Shown: piece by piece, positions 39,537-48,400 of the stretch | How positions within the stretch are numbered: position 1 is the first letter of the stretch | How the letters are laid out: every line of letters begins with the position of its first letter | Assembly (NCBI GenBank): GCA_020854055.1 | Contig: JADZGD010000114.1 | Span: forward strand, 45,880-109,879 | Length of the DNA: 64,000 bases | Direction of reading: 5' to 3' | Source: Bryobacterales bacterium | GTDB lineage: Bacteria; Acidobacteriota; Terriglobia; Bryobacterales; Bryobacteraceae | Translations under genes and position numbers: made by a program | Notes under the pieces: generated by a model | Told to the model about the DNA's origin: nothing | The model's database searches: none | The model's input: the letters and a program-made list of their open reading frames with translations, nothing else

Positions 39537-39542
39537 TATAAT
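39537..39542 (+). promoter_or_regulatory. Consensus -10 box of the glycosyltransferase cluster
   Basis: TATAAT ends 10 bases before the GTG at 39553. The minus strand reads TATTAT one base over, serving rodZ. A perfect -10 with the start codon this close suggests a leaderless mRNA. Confidence 0.45.
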
Positions 39543-39552
39543 ACAACAGTCA

Positions 39553-40605
39553 GTGAACCTCCACCCGAATCTTGCGGTCACCGTTGTGGTCGTCAACTGG
39601 AACCGCAAAGAGTTGCTGCGCCGCTGCTTAGAGTCGCTCGCGCGGCAGCGTGGAGTGGCATTTGAAACGATTGTGGTGGACAACGGATCGGTCGACGGTT
39701 CGCTCCAGATGCTTGCCGGGGAATTTTCCGGAAGGCCCGATTTGCCGTTGCGCTGGTTGGCCAACAGTGAAAATCGCGGATTCTGTGCCGCCAACAACCA
39801 GGGCATTCAGGCTTCAGGCTCGGCCGAGTTTGTTGCGCTGTTGAACAACGATGCCGAGGCGGAACCGGGTTGGCTGGCTGCGTTGCTGGCGGCTTTTACC
39901 GGCCGGCCCGATGTGGGAATGGCCGCCTCCAAGATCCTGGTATACGAAGACCCGCGGCGCATCGACAAAGCCGGCCACCTGATTTACCTTGACGGCCAGA
40001 ACCGTGGCCGTGGCAGCGGCGAGCTCGATCGGGGGCAATATGACCATCAGGAAGAGGTCCTTTGGCCCGACGGTTGCGCCGCCATGTACCGGCGCGCGAT
40101 GCTGGACACAATAGGCGGATTCGACGAAGATTTTTTCGCCTATGCCGATGATGCGGATCTGGGCCTGCGAGGCCGGATCGCCGGTTGGCGCTGCCTCTAT
40201 GTTCCGTCAGCCGTCGTCCGGCACCACCGCGGAGCTACACTTGGGGCATTCAGCTCCCGCAGATTGGAACTGATTGAGCGGAACCGTGTGCTGTTGGCCG
40301 CAAAATTGTTCCCTTGGAGCCTTCTTTGGCTAAACGGCGTGTACTATCTGGCAAGACTGGCGGCGGGCGCGTGGGCGGCCGCGCACGGAAAGGGCGAGGC
40401 GCGCAACTTCCCGGGATCGGCGGGGAAGCTGCGGATCGTGATGGCATTGATCCGGGGGGATCTCCAAGCCTTCCTGATGCTTCCGAAGATTCTTCGAAAA
40501 CGGCGCCAGATCAGCAGATTTCGGAAGCTCAGCGGATCCCAGGTCCGCCGCCTGCTCCTGCGGAACCGGATCTCGCTGCGGACACTGAGCCAACAGTCGA
40601 TCTAG
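39553..40605 (+). CDS. Family 2 glycosyltransferase
   Basis: 350 residues. GT-A fold with VVVVNWN at the N-terminus, nucleotide-binding VVDNGSVDGS, the DXD-like NNDAE, and the WPDGCAAMYRR and FFAYADDADLGLR acceptor-side motifs found in rhamnosyl-type GT2 enzymes. A hydrophobic segment near 245-265 may associate with the membrane. The C-terminal RKRRQISRFRKL helix is normal for the group. The start is GTG; the in-frame region before it overlaps rodZ and is unrelated. It is the first gene of the 39.5-48.6 kb run. Confidence 0.9.
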   Translation: MNLHPNLAVTVVVVNWNRKELLRRCLESLARQRGVAFETIVVDNGSVDGSLQMLAGEFSGRPDLPLRWLANSENRGFCAANNQGIQASGSAEFVALLNNDAEAEPGWLAALLAAFTGRPDVGMAASKILVYEDPRRIDKAGHLIYLDGQNRGRGSGELDRGQYDHQEEVLWPDGCAAMYRRAMLDTIGGFDEDFFAYADDADLGLRGRIAGWRCLYVPSAVVRHHRGATLGAFSSRRLELIERNRVLLAAKLFPWSLLWLNGVYYLARLAAGAWAAAHGKGEARNFPGSAGKLRIVMALIRGDLQAFLMLPKILRKRRQISRFRKLSGSQVRRLLLRNRISLRTLSQQSI

Positions 40606-41612
40606 TTACACCGGCTCAACCTCAAACGTCACCGGCGGCGTCCCGCGCATCTCAAACCCCAGCCGTCGACGCGTGCCCGGCCTGCGGTGAACGTAAGCCG
40701 CGACTGCTGGCGGAAGGTTCGGACCGCCTCTACCGGACCACGGAGAAATGCTTCCGGGTGGTGGAGTGCACCGGGTGCGGCCTGATCCGCCTGTTCCCCT
40801 GGCCGTCGCCGGCCGAGTTGGAAAAATACTACCCGCCGGCCTACTGGTTCGCTCCCGGAGACTCACTCGGCGAACGCCTGGAGCAGCATTACCGCCGGTT
40901 CGTGCTTCGCGATCACATCCGGTTCGTTTTCGACGCACTCGGCCACGCCGGCGGATCTGGAAGGCTTCTCGATGTTGGCTGCGGCGGCGGCCTGTTCCTG
41001 GGGATGATGAAGGAGCGCGGAGCCAAAGTGGCGGGACTCGATTTTTCACCCGATGCGGCGCGCGTTGCCTGGAGCGCCAACCAGGCGCCTGCCGTCGCCG
41101 GGGCTTTAGAACTGGCTCCGTTTGCCCCCCAAAGCTGGTCGGTTATTACGATGTTTCATGTCCTCGAGCATCTTTATGACCCGATGAGTTATCTGGAATC
41201 GGCGCGCCAGTTGCTTGAACCCGAAGGCCGTCTGGTGGTGCAGGTTCCCAACGCCGCCTGCTGGCAGTTCCTGCTGTTTGGCGAGAACTGGAGTGGCGTT
41301 GACATCCCCCGCCACCTGATCGACTTTCGCGACAAAGACCTGGATATCCTGCTCGAGAACGCAGGCTTTGAGGTGCTTCGCCACAAATATTTCAACCTCC
41401 GTGACAACCCGGCGGCGATGGCTACGACACTGGCGCCGGGCCTCGACCCGATGGCGCGCCGTGTCCGCCGCGCCGGGGAGAGCGCTGCCGTCAAGATGTT
41501 AAAAGATGCCCTCTATCTGGGCCTGATCGCCGCCTCGCTGCCCTTTACCATCGTCGAGGCAATGTGCCGCGCCGGCGCCACCGTGATGGTTGAGGCCCGA
41601 AAAAAGCCGTGA
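40371..41612 (+). CDS. Zinc-ribbon SAM-dependent methyltransferase, start unresolved
   Basis: A four-cysteine ribbon (CPACG and CTGCG) opens the recognisable part near 40665. A class I methyltransferase follows: DVGCGGG for SAM binding, GLDFSPDA, FHVLEHL and VPN motifs, with a hydrophobic C-terminal helix. Such ribbon-methyltransferases are common in polysaccharide clusters. The start is a problem: between the upstream stop codon at 40605 and the ribbon there is no ATG, GTG or TTG in frame. The nearest is the GTG at 40371 (used here), 235 bases inside the GT2 gene; the first 90 residues would then be low-complexity Pro/Ala/Ser-rich sequence. It ends in a GTGA overlap with the next gene. Confidence 0.75.
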   Translation: MGGRARKGRGAQLPGIGGEAADRDGIDPGGSPSLPDASEDSSKTAPDQQISEAQRIPGPPPAPAEPDLAADTEPTVDLVTPAQPQTSPAASRASQTPAVDACPACGERKPRLLAEGSDRLYRTTEKCFRVVECTGCGLIRLFPWPSPAELEKYYPPAYWFAPGDSLGERLEQHYRRFVLRDHIRFVFDALGHAGGSGRLLDVGCGGGLFLGMMKERGAKVAGLDFSPDAARVAWSANQAPAVAGALELAPFAPQSWSVITMFHVLEHLYDPMSYLESARQLLEPEGRLVVQVPNAACWQFLLFGENWSGVDIPRHLIDFRDKDLDILLENAGFEVLRHKYFNLRDNPAAMATTLAPGLDPMARRVRRAGESAAVKMLKDALYLGLIAASLPFTIVEAMCRAGATVMVEARKKP

Positions 41613-42310
41613 GATACGCCCGGCTTCAATCCCTGCTGCCACGCCCGCTCAGCCGGTATTTACTCTCTTTTGAAGCAGCCATCGAAGATGCCGTCAGCGC
41701 GTTGTCAGCCTCACTCCCGCCGTGTGTTCGCGTGCTGGATGCCGGCGCCGGCGAGAGCCGCCACGCCGCCTGGTTCCGGAACCAGCGCTATTGCGCCGTA
41801 GACCTGGGGATCGGCGACTCCGCCTGGGACTACCGCTCGCTCAACGCCGTCGGCGACCTGGCCCAATTGCCGTTCCGCTCCGCCGCATTTGCCGCGGCGC
41901 TAAGCATCGTGACCCTGGAGCACGTTCGCGAGCCGAAAACCGTATTGACTGAACTGGCGCGGGCGCTGGAACCGGGAGGGCGGCTGCTGCTGGTTGTTCC
42001 CCACGAGTGGGAGGTGCACCAGCATCCGCACGATTACTATCGCTACACCTGCTTCGGCCTCCGCTACCTGTTGGGGGAGGCCGGGTTTGAACAGATCCAC
42101 ATCGAACCTGTGGGCGGCTTCTTCCGCCTGTTGTCCCGGCGCCTGCTCAATGGGCTACAGTTCTTTCCGGGATTCTGGAAACTGCCCGCGATACCACTGC
42201 TGGCGCCACCGGCGCTGGTTCTGCCCGCGTTCGATTTCCTGGACCGGGCTCGCGACTTTACACTGGGATATGTATGTACCGCCCGACGGCCCGAACTCTC
42301 CTCCCACTGA
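41609..42310 (+). CDS. Class I SAM-dependent methyltransferase
   Basis: 233 residues. SAM-binding DAGAGESRH near residue 45, LPFRSAAFAAALSIVTLEHV and a PGGRLLLVVPHEWE strand match the type 11 methyltransferases. A hydrophobic C-terminal region (about 185-215) may touch the membrane. The GTG start overlaps the previous stop by 4 bases (GTGA), so the two methyltransferases are coupled. The substrate is unknown; position suggests a sugar or carrier-bound acid. Confidence 0.88.
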   Translation: MRYARLQSLLPRPLSRYLLSFEAAIEDAVSALSASLPPCVRVLDAGAGESRHAAWFRNQRYCAVDLGIGDSAWDYRSLNAVGDLAQLPFRSAAFAAALSIVTLEHVREPKTVLTELARALEPGGRLLLVVPHEWEVHQHPHDYYRYTCFGLRYLLGEAGFEQIHIEPVGGFFRLLSRRLLNGLQFFPGFWKLPAIPLLAPPALVLPAFDFLDRARDFTLGYVCTARRPELSSH

Positions 42311-43194
42311 TGGCGGCATTCCTCGTTGCCGGAGCCATGCCGGCCGCTGAACGGCGCTCCCGCGCGCCGCAAGCCGCCCCGGTTGCCGAGTTCAGCGGTG
42401 AATCGGCGCTCCAGTTCACGGCCAAGGCGGTTTCTTTCGGCCCCCGCCCGGCTGGTTCGGCGGCAAACCGGCGGCTTCAGGATTATATTCATTCCCAATT
42501 GAAGCTGCGGAGATGCCAGGTCATCGACGATCCTTTCGTCGCCCGGACGCCGGCGGGACGCATTGCAATGAACAACATCATCGCCCGCTTCCCGGGCTCA
42601 AGCGGCCGCGCCGTAGCCATCAGCGGGCACTTCGACACCAAGGACATGCCGGGCATCCGCTTCGTGGGCGCTAACGACGGCGGCTCCTCCACCGGACTGC
42701 TGCTCGAATTCGCCCGCATCCTCGCCGCCCGCCGCTATTCCGACGACGTGTACCTGATCTGGTTTGACGGCGAGGAAGCGTTTGGGGAATGGTCTCCGGT
42801 AAACGGTGTGTTCGGCAGCCGTCACCTGGCCGACCGATGGGCGGCCAATGGCACCCTCAGCCGGCTGAAAGCATTGATCAACGTGGATATGATCGGCGAC
42901 AAGGACCTCGGCATTCTCCAGGAGTCAAACTCCACCCCGTGGCTGCGCGAACGCGTCTGGAAAGTGGCCGGCGAATTCGGCTACGGACGCTACTTTTTGC
43001 AGTTCGGCGGTCCGGTGGAAGACGACCACGCGCCATTTCTCGCCAGAGGCGTGGCGGCGCTGGACCTGATCGATTTCGACTATGGCCCGGGAAACGCCTG
43101 GTGGCATACCGCCGCTGATACCATGGACAAGCTCAGCGCTCACAGCCTGGAGGTAGTGGGAAGGGTGCTGGTGGAAGCCTTGACGCGCCTCTGA
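42274..43194 (+). CDS. Secreted M28 peptidase, glutaminyl-peptide cyclotransferase-like
   Basis: 306 residues with a signal peptide ending in AMPAAE (20-25). Zinc-site motifs: GHFDTK, the FDGEEAFGEWS segment and SRHLADRW, DMIGD, and DDHAPFLARGVAALDLIDF with the last His in WWHTAADT. These match the glutaminyl cyclase branch of M28 better than the aminopeptidases. Such enzymes form N-terminal pyroglutamate or act as peptidases. It overlaps the preceding methyltransferase by 37 bases. Its presence in a glycosyl/FkbH cluster is unexplained. Confidence 0.85.
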   Translation: MYRPTARTLLPLMAAFLVAGAMPAAERRSRAPQAAPVAEFSGESALQFTAKAVSFGPRPAGSAANRRLQDYIHSQLKLRRCQVIDDPFVARTPAGRIAMNNIIARFPGSSGRAVAISGHFDTKDMPGIRFVGANDGGSSTGLLLEFARILAARRYSDDVYLIWFDGEEAFGEWSPVNGVFGSRHLADRWAANGTLSRLKALINVDMIGDKDLGILQESNSTPWLRERVWKVAGEFGYGRYFLQFGGPVEDDHAPFLARGVAALDLIDFDYGPGNAWWHTAADTMDKLSAHSLEVVGRVLVEALTRL

Positions 43195-43228
43195 CGCCAG
43201 GCGGCCGGACCCACTCCTCCATCCTCGC

Positions 43229-43234
43229 TACAAT
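43229..43234 (+). promoter_or_regulatory. -10-like box before the FkbH gene
   Basis: TACAAT ends 9 bases before the GTG at 43244, the same spacing as other candidate leaderless genes in this window. It may give the last two genes of the run their own transcript. Confidence 0.35.
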
Positions 43235-43243
43235 GAAAACAGG

Positions 43244-45448
43244 GTGCCCTGCGGGAGCATCCGAATCCAGATCGCCGCACCACCGGAACGAGACGTGTCA
43301 ACCGAGCAACTCCAGCCCGCTGGCCAGACGCGCGGCTCCTATGGCATCGCCATTGCCGCCACCTTCACCGCCGAGCCCCTCTCACCCGTGCTTGCCTTCT
43401 GGGCGGCCCAGTTGGGGATGCCGTTCGAGCTGGAGTACGCGCCCTACAATCAGCTTCTACAGTCTCTGCTGGACCCCGCCGGACTGTTTGCCTCCAATCG
43501 CCACGGTCTTTTCGTAGTGCTGATGCGGCTGGAGGACCTTGGGCAGTTCGCCGGTCCCGGCGACAGGCAGCGGTTAAAGGCAAACCTCGATCAACTGGCC
43601 CTAGCGCTGCACGGCACCGCGGCGCGCGGAGTGCCGTTGCTGGTGATACTGTGTCCTTCTTCGGCGGCGTTCACCGCCGCTCATCCCGGCTTGGAGGATG
43701 AGTTCGCCGCCGAAATCGCCTCGGCGCTCGCTGGAAGCGCCGGCGCCCGTCTGGTTACCGCCGGGCAACTGGCCGCGCTGTATCCCGTCGCGGCGCTCCA
43801 CAGCCCTGAAGGAGAGCGGCTGGGCCGCATTCCCTATACCGAAACGTTCTTCGCCGCGCTCGGCACCGTGATCGCCCGCCATGCCGATTCGCTGGAACGG
43901 CCGCCTTACAAGATCATCGTGCTCGATTGCGACAACACGCTGTGGAGTGGCATCTGCGGTGAAGACGGACCGGCGGGAGTGCACCTGGACGGCGCGCGGA
44001 AACAACTTCAACAGCGCCTGCTGGCGCTGCGCGAGACCGGGATGTTGCTGGCCCTTGCCAGCAAGAACAACGAAGAGGATGTGATTGAGACCTTTGGCCT
44101 CCATCCGGAGTTTCCGCTTCAACCCGAACACTTCACCACCTGGCGCCTCAACTGGGATTCGAAAGCCGAAAGCCTGGTCTCCATATCCGAAGAACTTGGC
44201 CTGGGGCTGGATAGCTTTATCTTCATCGACGACAACGCCAAGGAGTGTGCCGAAGTTTCAGAGGCTCTTCCCGATGTTCTCGCCATCCGCCTGCCGGAAC
44301 CGGTGGACGGCGTGCCTCATCTGCTCCAACATATGTGGGCCTTCGACCAGCCGCGCGCGGTGACCGAAGAGGACCGCCGCCGCAGCCAGTCCTACCGCCA
44401 GTCGCGCGCCTTTCAGGCCGCATCCCGCGGAGCCGTGGATCTGGAGCAGTTCATGCTGTCGCTGGGCCTCGATGTGCGCGCCTCGGCCGCGACGGCGGCC
44501 ACGCTGCCACGCATTGCCCAATTGACCCAGCGCACCAATCAGTTCAACTTCACCACCATCCGGCGAACCGAGGCCGAACTGCGGAGCGCCTTCGCCACCG
44601 GCCTGGAGTGTGCCACCTTCGATGTCTCTGACCGCTTCGGCGATTACGGCTTGGTGGGGGCCGTTCTGTTCCGCGCCGCCCGGCACGTGCTGGATGTCGA
44701 TTCACTGATGCTCAGTTGCCGCGCGCTCGGCCGCGGCGTTGAACATCGAATGTTGAACTGGCTTGGGGAAACGGCCGCCGCGCGCGGCATCCCACAGGTC
44801 CGCCTTCGATTTACCTACACGGAAAGGAACACGCCCGCCCAACAGTTCGTAAACACGCTCACCGGCGCGCGCCTGGAACTGAGCGCTGGCGGCATGGTGG
44901 CGCTTGCTCCCGCGGACTATCTGCGTGGCCTGAAATGGCAACCGGGCGTCCGCCCGGAGCCGCAGGTCCGGATGGCAGCGCAACCGGCAGCGGCGGGACG
45001 CGGCTTTAACGGCTATGCCGAGATCGCCGAGCTCCTCTCCACCCCTGAGCAGGTGGTGACAGCGATGCGCTCGGCCTTCGTGCTGCAGACCACGGAGACT
45101 CTCACTGATACCGAACATCGGCTGGCCGCCATCTGGGTGGATTTACTGAGATTGCAGTCGGTGCAGCGTCACGATAACTTTTTCGACCTGGGCGGGCATT
45201 CGCTCATCGCCGTGCTGCTGGCGGTGCGGGTACGCGAAGTCTTCGGCGTGGAGCTTCCCATCGACGACGTTTACGCTGCCAACGTGACGCTGGCCGGCCT
45301 GGCCGCTAAAATTGACGCCTACCGGATGCGCGACCTCAATCCGGATGAGTACGCGCGGCTGGTGGCCGAGATCGATAGCCTCTCCGACGAAGAGGTCTTG
45401 CGGCTGCTGGCCGAAGAGGAACTGCCCCGCGACGGTGGAGCCGCCTGA
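43244..45448 (+). CDS. FkbH-like HAD-IIIC protein with fused acyl-carrier domain
   Basis: 734 residues from the GTG at 43244. FkbH enzymes dephosphorylate 1,3-bisphosphoglycerate and place the glyceryl unit on a carrier. The N-terminal 200 residues are the family's small-hydrolase-like domain. The HAD core carries VLDCDNTLWSG (nucleophile D228, D230), SKNNEED, and FIDDN (329-331). A GNAT-like region follows, with the TQRTNQFNFTT motif near 430. The C-terminal carrier domain (about 620-690) has its phosphopantetheine Ser653 in DLGGHSL, and a last 40-residue tail (LSDEEVLRLLAEEEL) resembles carrier-docking tails. An alternative GTG at 43295 has a weak GGAACGAG site and gives 717 residues. The next gene starts 6 bases on. 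Confidence 0.9.
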   Translation: MPCGSIRIQIAAPPERDVSTEQLQPAGQTRGSYGIAIAATFTAEPLSPVLAFWAAQLGMPFELEYAPYNQLLQSLLDPAGLFASNRHGLFVVLMRLEDLGQFAGPGDRQRLKANLDQLALALHGTAARGVPLLVILCPSSAAFTAAHPGLEDEFAAEIASALAGSAGARLVTAGQLAALYPVAALHSPEGERLGRIPYTETFFAALGTVIARHADSLERPPYKIIVLDCDNTLWSGICGEDGPAGVHLDGARKQLQQRLLALRETGMLLALASKNNEEDVIETFGLHPEFPLQPEHFTTWRLNWDSKAESLVSISEELGLGLDSFIFIDDNAKECAEVSEALPDVLAIRLPEPVDGVPHLLQHMWAFDQPRAVTEEDRRRSQSYRQSRAFQAASRGAVDLEQFMLSLGLDVRASAATAATLPRIAQLTQRTNQFNFTTIRRTEAELRSAFATGLECATFDVSDRFGDYGLVGAVLFRAARHVLDVDSLMLSCRALGRGVEHRMLNWLGETAAARGIPQVRLRFTYTERNTPAQQFVNTLTGARLELSAGGMVALAPADYLRGLKWQPGVRPEPQVRMAAQPAAAGRGFNGYAEIAELLSTPEQVVTAMRSAFVLQTTETLTDTEHRLAAIWVDLLRLQSVQRHDNFFDLGGHSLIAVLLAVRVREVFGVELPIDDVYAANVTLAGLAAKIDAYRMRDLNPDEYARLVAEIDSLSDEEVLRLLAEEELPRDGGAA

Positions 45449-45454
45449 GACCAC

Positions 45455-48400
45455 ATGCGGATCCTTTTGACCGCCAATGCTTCCTATGCCCCTCCCAAAG
45501 GAGGCTCCACGCGTGCCAACCTGGTGTGGCTCCGGCAGTTGGCCTCCGCCGGGCACCAATGCGTGGTGGTCTGCCCGTCGCTCGATGGCCGGCACGACCG
45601 GATCGAAGAAGACGGCATCGCTTATGTGCGCGTTCACGAACTCGCCCGCCGTACCGAACTGTTAGCCAGTGAGGTAAATCGCTTCCAGCCGGACTGGCTG
45701 CTGGTCTCCTCCGAAGACGTCAACCAGGTTCTGCTCGGCGCGGCCAACCGCCTGGCGCCCGGCCGACTCATCTATCTGGCGCACACGCCGCAGTTTCTCC
45801 CATTCGGTCCCGAAAGCTGGAGCCCGAACGAGGCGGCTACTGAAATCATCCGGCAGGCCGCGGCCGTGGTTGTTATCGGCGATCATATGGCCTCCTATGT
45901 CCGCCGGCACGCCGGGTGCGGCGCTGTGGTGGTCCGGCCCAACCTCTACGGGCTCCCGCCGTTCCCGCGGTTCGGCCGGTTCGGTGACGGCTTCGCGCTG
46001 ATGATCAACCCGTGCGCGGTGAAGGGGATTTCCATTTTTGTGGAGCTGGCCGCACGCTTCCCCCACTTACAATTCGCCGGATTGAAGGGCTGGGGCACCA
46101 CCTCCGCCGATCTGGCGTTGATGGCCCATTACCCGAACATCCGCGTGCTCGACACGGTGGCGCAGATCGACGAGGTGTTCCGGGAAGCCTCCCTGCTACT
46201 GATGCCGTCGCTGTGGTACGAGGGATTCGGCCTCATCGCCATGGAGGCGATGCTGCGCGGGCTGCCCGTCATCTCCAGCGATTCCGGGGGCCTGACGGAA
46301 GCCAAACAGGGAACCTCGTTCGTCATCCCGGTGCGCGCCATCGAGAGCTACGAACCAGTGTTCGATGAGGCTCGCCTGCCTCGCCCCGTACTGCCACCGC
46401 AGGATCTCAATCCGTGGATCGACAGCCTGCGTGCTCTGTTCACCAGCCGCGAATTGTACCTTCAGGAATCGGAACGGTCCCGCGAGGCGGGTCTGCGTTT
46501 CATGGACAGCCTCTCTCCCGGAGGCCTGGAGCCACTGCTCCAATCGCTCAAGCCGTCTCCGGCCGTGGCCCCCAGGCGCGCGTTGCGTATCCTGCTCGCT
46601 CATAACTCGTTGTACTATCCTGCATTCGGCGGCGGAGACAAATCGAACCGGATGCTGATGGAAGCGCTGGCGTCGCGCGGCCACGAAGTCCGGGTGGTGG
46701 CCCGCATCGAAACCTTCGGCGAACAGTCCCATCAGCAGTTCCTGCGGGAGTTGGAGAAACGGCAAGTTACTCCCGGGTTGATCCGGCAGGGCGTCGTTCA
46801 TTTCCGGCTCAACCAGGTGGACGTACGTACCGTCACCACGAATCCGCAGTTTCGGAATTACTTTGCCGGCGAAGTCCGGGAGTATGATCCGGATATCATC
46901 GTAACTTCCACCGATGACCCCGCCCAGCTTCTGTTTGACGTTGCCGTAAACGCGCCGCGATCCCGGGTGGTTCACCTGGTACGGGCCACCATCGCAGTGC
47001 CATTTGGACCCGATAGCTCCGCGCCCAGCACGGCGCGCGCGGAAGCGCTGCGGCGCGCCGACGCCATCGCCGGAGTCAGTGAGTACGTGGCCCGCTATGT
47101 GCGCGAATACGGCCGGATGGACGCCGTCCACGTTCCTATCTCGTTGATGGAGCCCGGTGATTTCCCCAACCTGGGCGGTTTCGAGAATGATTTTGTCACT
47201 CTGGTAAACCCCTGTGCCGTGAAGGGCATCGACATATTCCTGCAACTGGCGGCCCGGATGCCGGACGTGCGCTTTGCGGCCGTGCCCACCTGGGGAACCA
47301 ACGCCGGCGATCTCGAGCGGCTGCGCAGCCTGCCTAACATCGAGATCATTCCTCCGTTTGACCGGGTAGCCGATCTGATGCGGCGTACGCGGGTACTGCT
47401 GGTTCCCTCATTGTGGGCCGAGGCCCGCTCTCGCATTGTGGTGGAGGCGATGGCTTTCGGGTTACCTGTAGTGGCCAGCGACATTGGCGGTATCCCCGAA
47501 GCCAAGCTCGGTGTCCCCTACCTGCTGCCGGTGAAACCGATCACCCGATACCGCGCGGCCGTGGACGAGAACATGGTGCCGGTGGCCGAGGTGCCCGAAC
47601 AGAACGTCGAACCATGGCGTGTGGTCCTGGACGAGTTGGTGAGCGACCCGGAGCACTACGCGAGAATCGCGCAACAGGGCCGCCAGGCGGCGCTTCAATA
47701 TATCCGGAATCTGAGTGTGGAACCGTTCGAACAACTCCTGGAACGAGTGGCACGCACACCCAAGCGGTCTGCCCCCGCGGTTCACACCACGGCGAGCGCG
47801 CTGACCGCGGACAAACAACGACTGCTGGCGTTACGGCTGAAACAGCGGGCGGGCCAGACATGGTTCCCGGGACTGCTCGAAGCGCCGGCCGGAAAGCTGC
47901 GTTTGTTCTGCTTTCCGCACGCCGGAGGCGGCGCGGCGGCAATACGCGGCTGGAGACCGGCGCTGGCGGCGGAGGCCTTTACCGTTCCGGTGATGCTTCC
48001 CGGCAGGGAATCACGAATACAGGAAGCGCCTGTCGACGACCTGCATCAGCTGGTGGAACTGATCGGATCGGCCATGGAAAGCCATCTTCGGCAGCCGTAT
48101 GCATTCTTCGGCCACAGTATGGGAGCGGCGATCGCCTTTGAACTGATTCGCCTGTTTCGCGCCCATCACTTACCGTTGCCCCGGGCGCTGTTTGTTTCCG
48201 CCGCGCGCGCTCCACAATTTCGTTCCGGCTGGACGCCGCCGCCAGAGCCGGGTGATGAGGAGTTGATTGCCCAACTTCGCCGGCTGGACGGAGTTCCGGC
48301 CGAAGCGTTGAACGAACCTCAGGCACTGAAATTACTGCTGCCACCGCTGCGCGCCGATACGCGGCTGTACCGCCGTTACGTCTATACCCCGGCGGAACCC

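Noticed and set aside
46196..47245. 349-codon minus-strand frame inside the GT4-GT4-TE gene
   Set aside because: Antisense to the duplicated GT units. Its length reflects GC-rich third positions.
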